From Gemmatimonadota bacterium (lineage in GTDB: Bacteria > Gemmatimonadota > Gemmatimonadetes > Gemmatimonadales > Gemmatimonadaceae), in contig CANJOX010000042.1 in assembly GCA_947475795.1 (NCBI GenBank), forward strand, positions 1-13,663: a stretch of DNA of 13,663 bases, read 5' to 3'. This document shows positions 1 to 7,657 of this stretch, piece after piece. Position numbers and translations under genes: made by a program. Within the stretch, counting starts at the first letter, position 1, and the number at the start of each line of letters is the position of its first letter. Under the pieces are notes generated by a model. The model ran no database searches. It had not been told where the DNA came from and saw only the letters and a list, made by a program, of their open reading frames with translations.

Positions 1-105
1 GACACGCGCCTCGCCCTGCTGCACACCAACGTGCAGAAGTACGGCACCGTGTTCAACACCGTCGCGCCGGGCACCGACCTGCAGGGCACGCTCACCCGCG
101 CCTGA
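1..105 (+). CDS. C-terminal end of an unrecognised protein (partial)
   Basis: An open frame enters from the left edge and ends at TGA 103-105, giving 34 residues that finish in DLQGTLTRA. The high-GC third-position codon use is normal for the window, and a strong hairpin sits over the stop, so this is probably the true end of a gene. The visible piece has no motif, membrane segment or cysteine pattern that I can assign to a family. No function is proposed. Confidence 0.6.
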   Translation, partial: DTRLALLHTNVQKYGTVFNTVAPGTDLQGTLTRA

Positions 106-131
106 GTGGGGCGGCGCGCCGGCCCGCTCAG
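102..131 (+). terminator. Hairpin over the stop codon of the first gene
   Basis: The 30 bases form an almost perfect inverted repeat. Bases 102-110 pair with 123-131 (one G-T wobble), there is one G-G mismatch, then three more pairs close a CGCG loop. The stop TGA (103-105) lies in the left arm. No T-run follows, so this is a GC-type hairpin rather than a textbook intrinsic terminator. It may end transcription or protect the mRNA 3' end. Confidence 0.5.
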
Positions 132-220
132 AACCGGTCGGAGCTGGCCTCTGCACCTTGTCGCGCCGACGGGGCGCGGGGTAGCCTTCGCCGTCCCCCC
201 TCATTCCGTCATGGAGCCTG

Positions 221-517
221 ATGCAGCGTTCGGCCATAGTCACCGCAGTTCCGCACGGCCGTGGCCGCACGCGGCAGGTCACGATCACGAACGTGGGTGA
301 CGAGGTGGCGCTCGAGCTGGGGGTACGGTTCCTGGCCGGGGCCGACGACCGCACCGACTGGCTGATGGGGACACGCCCCCGCGTGCTGGGCCCGGGCAAA
401 TCGCTGTGCCTGGACGTTGGGCAGGCGCCGGGGCCAAGCGAGTGCAAGCTGATCGTGTCGTGGGTGGACGGGCGCGGCAACACCAGCCGCTGGGTGGGCG
501 TGATCAGCCGCCGGTAG
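221..517 (+). CDS. Hypothetical 98-residue protein
   Basis: An ATG at 221 follows a GGAG at 213-216 with a four-base gap, a reasonable ribosome binding site. The product has an N-terminus rich in Arg/Thr, then alternating hydrophobic stretches (ITNVGDEVALELGVRFL, later CKLIVSWVDG and SRWVGVI) that suggest a small all-beta domain, possibly immunoglobulin-like. Two cysteines lie around residues 63 and 75. There is no signal peptide or membrane helix, so it is probably cytoplasmic. It stands alone, with 115 bases before it and 167 after. I do not recognise the family. The clean start and protein-like composition favour a real gene over a chance frame. Confidence 0.6.
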   Translation: MQRSAIVTAVPHGRGRTRQVTITNVGDEVALELGVRFLAGADDRTDWLMGTRPRVLGPGKSLCLDVGQAPGPSECKLIVSWVDGRGNTSRWVGVISRR

Positions 518-601
518 GGGGCGACGGGCGGGGGCGAGGCGGAAAATGTCGGGGGAAACACGCCACGGCGCGCACCGGACAGCGCGTCAGGACGGCGGTG
601 A

Positions 602-652
602 TTGGGGCGCGTGAGGTGCGGGTCTAGGGTGATGATGCCAACACCGGTTGGC
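602..652 (+). promoter_or_regulatory. Weak candidate promoter and small hairpin upstream of the lipoprotein gene
   Basis: TTGGGG (602-607) and TAGGGT (625-630) are separated by 17 bases, and each matches the sigma-70 consensus at only three of six positions. Just downstream, GCCAAC (637-642) and GTTGGC (647-652) form a perfect 6-bp hairpin with an ACCG loop. It would lie at the start of the mRNA leader, about 30 bases before the ATG at 685. It could be an operator or leader structure. The promoter is a guess from spacing. Confidence 0.25.
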
Positions 653-684
653 GTGTCGGTCCCACTCAGCCCAGGAGTTACCCC

Positions 685-1284
685 ATGAAACACATGTCAC
701 TTGCCGTCACCCTCGCGGCGTTGGCCGGTCTGGCCGCGTGCAGCGAGTCGCCCACCGCCGTGACGGCCGAGCCGACGGCGGAGCCCACGGCGGCGTTCGC
801 CAAAGGCGGCCCCGGCGGCGGCGGGATCGGGAGCCCGCATTTCACGATGGAGGGCACGTCGTGCTCGCTGGACTCGACCACGGGAGAGCTGTCCTGCGAC
901 TATCAGGTGAGCGGCCTGGGGAAGAACGGGTCGGCTCTGGTGACGCTCACGGGGGTACTCGACGCGCACTACGATTGCGCGACATCTGGCGGCACCGTCA
1001 TCCGGTCACGGTCGTCGGTGCGCTTTGTGATCGACATCACGGCGTTCGCCGACGAGTCGGGGAATGCCACGGGCACGGTCAGCGATGGCCCGAACTTCGG
1101 CATCACGCGGCTCGAATGCGCGTTTCTCTACCCGACGAACGTCGTCTTCAACCTGAATGCAATGGCGAAGCACGGCGTGCCGATCCTCCCCGGCGAGTGG
1201 TCGCTCGGCGCGGCGTCGCTCACGGCCAAAGGCCCAGGGCGGCTCTTCTACTACAGCGGGTCGCTGTACGGCATGCCGATCTGA
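685..1284 (+). CDS. Small secreted lipoprotein of unknown function
   Basis: The ATG at 685 follows AGGAG (672-676) at good spacing. The first 19 residues form a lipoprotein signal: short charged start, hydrophobic SLAVTLAALAG, then the lipobox LAAC at residues 16-19, so Cys19 would be lipidated after signal peptidase II cleavage. Next comes an Ala/Thr/Pro-Glu linker with a TAEP repeat and a glycine-rich KGGPGGGG stretch (about residues 41-48). The rest (50-199) is rich in Ser, Thr, Gly and beta-forming residues, with four cysteines that could form disulfides in the periplasm. Small lipoproteins with a Lys-Gly-rich linker are common in Gemmatimonadota as I know them. I assign no enzymatic or binding role. 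A 10-bp hairpin follows the stop. Confidence 0.75.
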   Translation: MKHMSLAVTLAALAGLAACSESPTAVTAEPTAEPTAAFAKGGPGGGGIGSPHFTMEGTSCSLDSTTGELSCDYQVSGLGKNGSALVTLTGVLDAHYDCATSGGTVIRSRSSVRFVIDITAFADESGNATGTVSDGPNFGITRLECAFLYPTNVVFNLNAMAKHGVPILPGEWSLGAASLTAKGPGRLFYYSGSLYGMPI

Positions 1285-1301
1285 CGCGCAGCGCGGAGCC
1301 A

Positions 1302-1326
1302 GCGCTCGGCGGCAGTCGCCGAGCGC
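1302..1326 (+). terminator. Perfect 10-bp hairpin after the lipoprotein gene
   Basis: GCGCTCGGCG (1302-1311) and CGCCGAGCGC (1317-1326) pair without mismatch around the loop GCAGT, 18 bases after the lipoprotein stop. No T-run follows. A terminator or 3'-end stabiliser is the simplest reading from position and stability. Confidence 0.5.
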
Positions 1327-1555
1327 CTGGCGCGATGTCGACAATTGAAAACCATTTAAAATGTGATGTCAACATTGCAGCCCAATTGCTCATATTCGTG
1401 ATACCGCCCACGGCGCGCGGTGTGGACAACATCCCGCCGCGCATCGCTGCACTATGAGAATTTGGTTGAATCAAGTCACTGTAATGCATTCTTTTAGAAA
1501 GGCTTACTGCGTTGCCTCTCACCCCGCATGAACCGCCCAACCGCCACCCACCAGG
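1327..1555. other. AT-richer spacer between convergent genes
   Basis: The stretch separates the lipoprotein gene (+) from the receptor gene (-), so it holds 3' ends, not promoters. Parts of it (about 1340-1400 and 1450-1505) are much richer in A and T than anything nearby. It contains an imperfect direct repeat, GATGTCGACAATTG (1334-1347) and GATGTCAACATTG (1365-1377). I see no convincing reading frame, RNA gene or intrinsic terminator for the receptor gene. Confidence 0.5.
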
Positions 1556-4500
1556 TCACCGTGCGAGCCGCACCCCGACCTGCACCTGGTACGGGTCCCC
1601 GCCCCGCGTGAGCACCCCGGCCGACTCGTTCACGGTGTAGCGGTACCGCTGCGCCGCGGGGTCGAACCCCACCACCCGCAGTAACGGCACCCGGTTCACC
1701 ACGGGGTTCTGCGCCGAAATCCCGACCGGCAGCAGGGACTGCGCGCCCCACCGCCGGTTGAGCAGGTGCCCCAGATTGAACACGTCCACGAGCACCTCGA
1801 CGTGCCGCACGATCCCTGCCCGACGTACCGCGACCGGCCGCGCGAGGCGCACATCGATGCGGTTGGACCAGGGCGCGGTGAGCGTGTTGCGCCCGGCCAC
1901 CTCGCCCAGATGGGCGGCGATGTAGCGGCGGGCCACGTTGGCGGGATTGCCCAGCACCCGGCGCATCGAGGCCGCGACGTCCGCCGGCGTGCGCGGATCG
2001 TCCGGGTCGAACAGGAACGCCCGGTCGTTGCCATTGGCCTCGTCGCCATTGATGTCGCCGTCCACCACCAGCGAGAAGGGACGCCCGCTGGTGCCGAGGT
2101 AGCGGGCGCTGATCGTCACCCCGAGCGGTGCCCGCAGCTGCAGGGTGCCCACGATCCGGTGACGCGCGTCCACGTCGGAGGCCGCCCACGCCTGCCGGAG
2201 ATCCCGGGGGTCATCGACCACCGGCGTGAAGGTGGTGGCCGTGCGCGCCAGGCAGCAGCCGAACGTCGAATTGTCCCGGGCCCGGGACCATGCGTAGCCC
2301 AGCGTCCCGTCCACGCGGTCCCGCCGCCGGAACGCCAGCTCACCGGTCAGCGCGCCCTGCGCGGCCCGCGCCCCCGACTCCAGCGACAGCACGCGGGCAA
2401 AGCGCGGATCGCGCGACGCGGCCCGCACATCGGTGATGCCGGTGGCCGCCGGTATGCTGGCCGCCGGCACCCACACCCCCCGCCCCCCCTCGGCCTCCAG
2501 CCGGAACGCCGGCGTGCCGCGCAGGTTCCGGTCCACGTAGTGGTACCCGTCGCGCAGCCGCGACCCGTGCGCCCCCAGCGTGGCCGTCACCCCGTCGGCC
2601 ACGCGATGCGACCACGCGGCCGACACCTTGAGCGTTTGCGGCGCCCGCACGTTGCCGGCCACGTTCACGAACGCCGGCGGCGGCACGGCCCCCGGCGGCA
2701 GCCCCGGCACCGTGGAGGGCGACGCGCGATAGCCCACAAAATCCGGCACCGGCGTGGCCGCGCCGCGCAGATCGACGTCGGCGAGGGCGCGCCCCGAGTA
2801 CAGAAGCTGGTTGTGCCCCACGTAGTACGGCCACGGCGCCGCGAACCCACCCGCCCCCACGCGGAGCACGTCCCGGGCGTCCGGCTGCACGCGCCACAGC
2901 AGCTGGGTGCGCGGTTGCCACTGCCCCCAGTCGTGCGGCGCCCGCGCGGTGTGCACGCCGAACGCGGCATCGACCACCGGGTCCGCCACGGGCGCGTGCA
3001 GGAACGCGGTGGCATCCCAGCGGAGCCCGCTGGTCCAGGTCAGCTGCTCCGTCACCTGCCATTCCATCTGCGCGAACGCGCCCAGCTCCAGCACACGCTG
3101 CACGGTCACGGGCGCCGTGCCGGCCAACGGCACGGTGCGCGTGAACCGGTCGGGCTGGCGGGCCTCGAGGGCGGCAATCGACGGAAACACGAACAGCCCC
3201 TGCTGCGCCTCGGCGATCTGCGTGCGCGTGCCCACGAGCGCGTTGTCGGTGCCCACGGTCCACAGGACGGCCCCGCGTTGCACCACGAATCGATCGATGA
3301 GAGCGAGCTGCCACTCGCGGCTCTGGTCGGGTGCCAGCCGATTGCCCCCGAACTGGATGGTCGTGTTGCCGGTGGTGCCATCGGGCAGCAGCGAGCGCAC
3401 CTGCACGAACCCGCGCGGCCCCCCCGGGCTCTCCGGGTCGAGCCCGCGCCGCGAGCCCCCCACCACCAGCTGCAGCTCGTTGAGCGCGTGCCCGCCGATC
3501 TGTGACGTGAGCGAGGACAGCAGCTGCCCCTCGCGCGACGCAAAGCCCGCGCGCGCTTCGCGCAGGGCGATGGGCTGGTCCACGCCGCCGCTGAGGGGGT
3601 TGGTCCAGTCGCTCACCGTGAGCCGGGTCATCGCGCGGTGCGCGGGGCTGACCTGCCAGTCCACACGCGCGAAGAAGGCCTGCGACACCGGCCGCCGCGA
3701 CAGACGCCCAAGCTGGCCCGCGGCGACATCCGTACCGTACTGGCGCGCCAGCACGTCGAGCACCCGCGCCAGCGAGTCGCGCGCGATCCCCGACGCCACC
3801 TGCGCCGGCGGGGTGCTCACGTCACCCGTCACCAGCGGCTCGCGCGCCTCCTGCCGCTCGTAGGCGATCACATAATGCGCCCGGTCGCGCACCAGCGGCC
3901 CGCTGAACGACAGGGCGCTCTGCCGCTGCTGTGCCGTGCGGGCGGCGCGCGGCCGCCCCTGGTAATCCATGGGCGCGGCCAGCCGCTCGTTGCGGAACGC
4001 CACGAAGGACCGCGCCTCGGCGGTGTTGGTGCCGGCCCGCGTGACCGTCGCAATCTGTCCCCCGCCCTGCCGTCCCTGCCCCACGTCGAACACCGCCGTG
4101 TTCACCTCCACCTCGCGCACCGCGTCGAGCGGAATCCCCGACGGGCCGCCGTTCGCCTCGCCGGCCCGCAACCCATTCCGACTCGGCGCACCGTCGACGC
4201 GCAGGTCGGTGCCCGTCCACCGCTGACCGCCCAGCGCGAGTTGCGGACCGGCCAGCGGACTGAGGGCGGCGAGCCCCGCCACGTTGCGATCGAGGTTGGG
4301 GAGCGCGTCGATCTGTGCCTGCGCGATGCGGGTACTGCCGCCGATCCGCGCCTCGCGTCCGGCCTCCGCGCCCGCGCGCACCGCGATCGCCGCCAGTGGC
4401 TGCCGCGTGGGTTGCAGCACGAAATCCGCCGTGGGGCGCGCCCCGATGGTGAGTCCGATCCCGCCGCGTTCGGCGGCCACGTACCCCACCCGGCGCGCCC

Positions 4501-4774
4501 GGAGCGTATATGGCCCTCCCAGCGGGAGCCCCAGCAGGATGTAGCGGCCGGCGCGGTTGGTGGCGGTGCGGGCGGCGTACCCCGTGGCCGGGTCACGCGC
4601 CTCGACCACCACCAGGTCGAGCGGCGCGCCCAGCGCGTCGCGCACCGTGCCGGCGATCCCGCTGACCGGCGACTGCGCCGGCGCGCCGGCGGCGGTGACG
4701 GCGAGGAGCGCGAGGAGGCCGAGGGCGGCGCGGAAGGGAACGGCGGGGCAGTTCACGCCTCGAAGGTGAAACAC
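1556..4774 (-). CDS. Oar-like TonB-dependent outer-membrane receptor with carboxypeptidase-regulatory-like domain
   Basis: The 1072-residue product is built like Oar/SusC-type receptors, which import or bind large substrates across the outer membrane. Residues 1-34 are a signal peptide (hydrophobic core about 16-30, likely cut near APAQ). Residues 38-123 are a carboxypeptidase-regulatory-like beta domain (GTVRDALGAP, then NRAGRYILLGLP). A plug-like segment follows (about 145-270: ALPNLDRNVAGLAALSP, later LDAVREVEVNTAVFDV). The remainder has the Tyr/Arg/Gly-rich alternation of a beta-barrel, with an NSTFGCCLAR loop late in the protein. No TonB box is obvious. The start is GTG at 4774 without a clear ribosome site; GTG at 4756 would also keep the signal peptide. 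Substrate unknown; no SusD-like partner is adjacent. The gene diverges from the helicase gene. Confidence 0.88.
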   Translation of the reverse strand: MFHLRGVNCPAVPFRAALGLLALLAVTAAGAPAQSPVSGIAGTVRDALGAPLDLVVVEARDPATGYAARTATNRAGRYILLGLPLGGPYTLRARRVGYVAAERGGIGLTIGARPTADFVLQPTRQPLAAIAVRAGAEAGREARIGGSTRIAQAQIDALPNLDRNVAGLAALSPLAGPQLALGGQRWTGTDLRVDGAPSRNGLRAGEANGGPSGIPLDAVREVEVNTAVFDVGQGRQGGGQIATVTRAGTNTAEARSFVAFRNERLAAPMDYQGRPRAARTAQQRQSALSFSGPLVRDRAHYVIAYERQEAREPLVTGDVSTPPAQVASGIARDSLARVLDVLARQYGTDVAAGQLGRLSRRPVSQAFFARVDWQVSPAHRAMTRLTVSDWTNPLSGGVDQPIALREARAGFASREGQLLSSLTSQIGGHALNELQLVVGGSRRGLDPESPGGPRGFVQVRSLLPDGTTGNTTIQFGGNRLAPDQSREWQLALIDRFVVQRGAVLWTVGTDNALVGTRTQIAEAQQGLFVFPSIAALEARQPDRFTRTVPLAGTAPVTVQRVLELGAFAQMEWQVTEQLTWTSGLRWDATAFLHAPVADPVVDAAFGVHTARAPHDWGQWQPRTQLLWRVQPDARDVLRVGAGGFAAPWPYYVGHNQLLYSGRALADVDLRGAATPVPDFVGYRASPSTVPGLPPGAVPPPAFVNVAGNVRAPQTLKVSAAWSHRVADGVTATLGAHGSRLRDGYHYVDRNLRGTPAFRLEAEGGRGVWVPAASIPAATGITDVRAASRDPRFARVLSLESGARAAQGALTGELAFRRRDRVDGTLGYAWSRARDNSTFGCCLARTATTFTPVVDDPRDLRQAWAASDVDARHRIVGTLQLRAPLGVTISARYLGTSGRPFSLVVDGDINGDEANGNDRAFLFDPDDPRTPADVAASMRRVLGNPANVARRYIAAHLGEVAGRNTLTAPWSNRIDVRLARPVAVRRAGIVRHVEVLVDVFNLGHLLNRRWGAQSLLPVGISAQNPVVNRVPLLRVVGFDPAAQRYRYTVNESAGVLTRGGDPYQVQVGVRLAR

Positions 4775-4889
4775 CCGTGTGGCACGGACAAGGCTGCCAC
4801 GTGCCGCCGCGCGGGCCGCGACCGACTGTCAGACCCCGCCCCCATCTTCTCACCCCAAACCCGCCCCATCACAATTCATCCTGTCCACA
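4775..4889. other. Divergent intergenic region between receptor and helicase genes
   Basis: Both neighbours are transcribed outward from these 115 bases, so their promoters should lie here or just inside the genes. I see no good -35/-10 pair on either strand and no Shine-Dalgarno sequence before the helicase ATG at 4890. The helicase frame stays open back to a GTG at 4779, but that extension is Pro/Arg/Ser-rich and does not look like protein. Confidence 0.4.
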
Positions 4890-6719
4890 ATGTCCCGCTC
4901 TCCTGCCCTGCCGGCGCCGTCCGCGGAGGTTCACGCGGAAGCGCTTGCCCGTGCCCAGCGTCTGGCCGCGGGCCTCTTCCCCCATCAGGTCGAGGGGGTG
5001 GCGTTCCTCCTCGGCCGCCGCCGGGCCATCCTGGCCGACGACATGGGACTGGGGAAAACGCGGCAGAGCATCACGGCCATTCGCGAGGCCGCGCCCGACG
5101 GGCCGTGGCTGGTGGTGTGTCCCGCGTCGGTGAAGGGCAACTGGGCGCGCGAGATCGCGGCGGTGCGGGCCGCCGATCCCATCGCCATCGTCGGCCCGGG
5201 CGCGGTGCCCGACTCGGCGTACCGTGGCTGGGTGATCGTCAACTTCGACATCCTGGCGCGACACGTGGAGGCCCTGCGGGCGCTCGCGTGGGCGGGACTC
5301 GTGTTCGACGAAGCGCACTACCTGAAAAACCACACTTCCCAACGCTCACGCGTGGCGCGGCAGCTGGTGGAGCACGCGAGTGGGGCCACCGTGCATTGTC
5401 TCACCGGCACGCCGGTGACCAACCGGCCGCGTGACCTGTTCCCGCTGCTGCAGGTGGTGGGGCATCCGATGGCGCGCAGCTTTCTGTCGTTCGCCAAGCG
5501 CTACTGCGCGGCGGAGCACAACGGCTACGGGTGGGTGACCGACGGCGCGAGCCATCTCGACGAACTCCGCGTGCAGCTGCACGGCGTGATGCTCCGGCGC
5601 ACCAAGGACGAGGTGCTGGACCTGCCCCCCAAGATCCGGCGCTGGCTGCCGGTGACCGTGGGCGAGGGCACCGCGAAGAAGGAAATGCGAAAAGTGCTGG
5701 AGCTACTGATGGTGGGGGCGACCGAACGCGCCGTGGCCGGATCGCGCCCCCGCGCCCGTCGGTCGACCCCAGGCCAGGACCGGTTCCGCCTGCTGGCCGC
5801 GCTCAGCAAGGCGCGTCTGGCGCTGGCCAAGGCCAAGGTGCCGTCCACGCTCGATCTGGTGAGCGGGGCCGTGGCGCAGGGCGAAAAGGTGGTGGTGTTC
5901 ACCGGATTCGATGCCCCGGCCAAGGCCATCGCCGCCCACTTCGGCGAGGCGGCCGTGTTGTTGACCGGCGCGACCCCCACGCACCGTCGTCAGGCGTTGG
6001 TGGATCGCTTCCAGAGCGACGACACCGTGCGCGTGTTCGTCGCCAACCTGATGGCCGGTGGCGTGGGTATTACGCTCACCGCCGCGCGTCAGGTGGTGTT
6101 CAACGACCTCGATTGGGTGCCGGCCAACCACTGGCAAGCGGAGGATCGTGCGTACCGGATTGGCCAGACCGGCACGGTGAACGTGAGCTATTTGGTGGCC
6201 ACCGATACCGTCGACGAGTTCGTGCGCGGCGCGTTGCAGGTGAAGGCGCTGCTGGTGGAGCAGGTCGTGGAGGGACGCGAGGTGGACGCCGCGGGGGGCG
6301 ACCTGCTCGCGGAGTTGGAGCGTCTCATCGGGGCCATCTCCCCGCGCATCGCCGAGTCGGACGCGGCGGTGGGGGAGGATCCCGTGGACCGGTTGCTGCG
6401 TGAGGTGAGTGCCGCCGCCGATCGCTCCGCCGCCGACGTGCAGACCGTGCAGCGGGCGCAGGCGCTGATCAAACAGCTGACGCACGAGGCCATCGCGTCG
6501 CTGGCCCGGGTGCTGGCCGGCACCACCGCGCAGCTCTACGAATGCCGTAGCGCGTCGAGTCCCGGCACAGCGTATCGCCTGGAGGTGGATCAGGGCGACG
6601 TCATCTGCAGCTGCCCCGGCTTCGCGTACCGCGGCGCCTGCAGCCACAGCCGAGCGCTCACGAGTGCGCTGGCGAAGGGGGACGCGCTGCCGGCCGGGTT
6701 TGCGGTGGTGGCGGCGTGA
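4890..6719 (+). CDS. SNF2-family DNA-dependent ATPase/helicase with C-terminal SWIM zinc motif
   Basis: A 609-residue SF2 ATPase of the SNF2 group, whose members translocate on double-stranded DNA to remodel nucleoprotein or act in repair. Visible motifs in order: FPHQ (30-33), Walker A DDMGLGKT (50-57), DEAH (140-143), LTGTP (171-175), VVVFTGF (334-340), motif V ANLMAGGVGITLT (385-397), motif VI QAEDRAYRIGQ (416-426). All key ATPase residues are intact, so it should be active. Residues 573-586 carry CxC-x8-CxH (C573, C575, C584, H586), a SWIM zinc motif expected to bind DNA or protein. The compact ATPase core resembles the SMARCAL1/ZRANB3-like branch. ATG 4890 is chosen because recognisable sequence begins there; there is no Shine-Dalgarno and a GTG at 4779 is possible. 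A broken second copy lies at 9336-9668. No nuclease or methylase partner is adjacent. Confidence 0.9.
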   Translation: MSRSPALPAPSAEVHAEALARAQRLAAGLFPHQVEGVAFLLGRRRAILADDMGLGKTRQSITAIREAAPDGPWLVVCPASVKGNWAREIAAVRAADPIAIVGPGAVPDSAYRGWVIVNFDILARHVEALRALAWAGLVFDEAHYLKNHTSQRSRVARQLVEHASGATVHCLTGTPVTNRPRDLFPLLQVVGHPMARSFLSFAKRYCAAEHNGYGWVTDGASHLDELRVQLHGVMLRRTKDEVLDLPPKIRRWLPVTVGEGTAKKEMRKVLELLMVGATERAVAGSRPRARRSTPGQDRFRLLAALSKARLALAKAKVPSTLDLVSGAVAQGEKVVVFTGFDAPAKAIAAHFGEAAVLLTGATPTHRRQALVDRFQSDDTVRVFVANLMAGGVGITLTAARQVVFNDLDWVPANHWQAEDRAYRIGQTGTVNVSYLVATDTVDEFVRGALQVKALLVEQVVEGREVDAAGGDLLAELERLIGAISPRIAESDAAVGEDPVDRLLREVSAAADRSAADVQTVQRAQALIKQLTHEAIASLARVLAGTTAQLYECRSASSPGTAYRLEVDQGDVICSCPGFAYRGACSHSRALTSALAKGDALPAGFAVVAA

Positions 6720-6761
6720 GCGGGGGGGCCTGCCGAGGCGGGATCGACGACGGGACGTCAA

Positions 6762-7518
6762 CTACACGTGTCGCGCCCCCAGCCCGTAACCGCGGACGAA
6801 TGACCTGGTACTGGCGTGCCGCGACCGCATTGCGATCAACAGGCTGAACCCGACGATCACGAGCATGAACGTGGGCGGCTCCGGTACACGCGCTGGATCG
6901 GGGCGTCCGACGGCGGGAGGACCGCTGAAACGCAGGAGGGGGCCGATATACGGTGCTCCTTAGGTCGAACAGGTTCTGCGTTTCCGCGTACTGGCCGGTC
7001 ACCCCGTCCCGCCCGGACCAATCGAATCGGAACACCCGATGCGGTGTCGTCGCCTCGAACGACAGGTTCGCGCCGAGCGCCAGCACGTTCAAGAACCCCA
7101 CGAAGTACGTCGTCCCAGCACTCATGAACAACGGAGAGAAAGTTGGCCCGCCGTATTGGCCGCTTGCCTCGAGGCTGTTGAACACCGCGGATCGCAGGAG
7201 CACCCCGCCGTCGCTCCTCGGCGCCGTCAGGAGTTCGAGCGTGACCTCGCGCTCAATAGGGATGCCGCAGCAGCCGGGATAGTACGCGGCCGTGCTGAAG
7301 TACGTCTCCACACGATTGAGCCAGTAGGTCGCGGTGGGCGTGTAGTAGAATCCCACTGCCGACACGTTGTAATGGCCCGCGACGGATATCTGTTCGTCGT
7401 TCTGCCCGTCCTGACGAATCTGAGACTGCACCGCCGTGGTGAAGAACGTCGAGCACGCGACCAACATGCACAGCGCGCGCTGCCACCGTTTGCTGAGACC
7501 GCCGTGATTCACTGTCAT
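6762..7518 (-). pseudogene. PEP-CTERM secreted protein gene interrupted by a +1 frameshift
   Basis: ATG 7518 has a strong ribosome site, GGAGGGG, just upstream. The frame codes a signal peptide (about 1-32, LCMLVACSTFFTTAVQS) and a beta-rich domain resembling the 'choice-of-anchor' domains of PEP-CTERM proteins (about 40-186). At 6960-6961 one extra base shifts the frame, and the unshifted reading becomes Arg/Pro-rich junk running into the helicase gene. Removing one A of CTAAGG restores LGAPYIGPLLRF, then a PEP-CTERM tail: VPEP at about 211-214, hydrophobic FMLVIVGFSLLIA, and basic residues, ending at TAG 6762-6764. The repaired protein would be 251 residues, sorted by an exosortase to the cell surface or matrix. 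No exosortase is present here. Without the shift-corrected tail the product would not be anchored. A sequencing error is possible. It lies 139 bases downstream of fic on the same strand. Confidence 0.75.
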
Positions 7519-7657
7519 TGTCCCCTCCAGTTAAAGACTGCTCATTTTGCCTGGTTTTCAGTATGCGCGCCCCCTCTGACAAGCGCAGCCCCTGCCCGAG
7601 CGGCGCGAGGCGATGAGCGGCTAGAGCGGATGTCCATGGTGGCAGACTGAAGGCGAT

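Noticed and set aside
1766..3505. A 579-codon open frame on the + strand opposite the TonB-dependent receptor gene
   Set aside because: Its product is dominated by Arg, His, Pro and Gly with no domain pattern. It is the antisense shadow of a high-GC gene whose minus-strand product is clearly a receptor.
4779..4889. Upstream extension of the helicase to GTG 4779 (37 extra residues)
   Set aside because: The extension is Arg/Pro/Ser-rich, almost abuts the divergent receptor start and leaves no room for promoters. ATG 4890 begins the recognisable protein, and the relic's homology starts just after the equivalent point.
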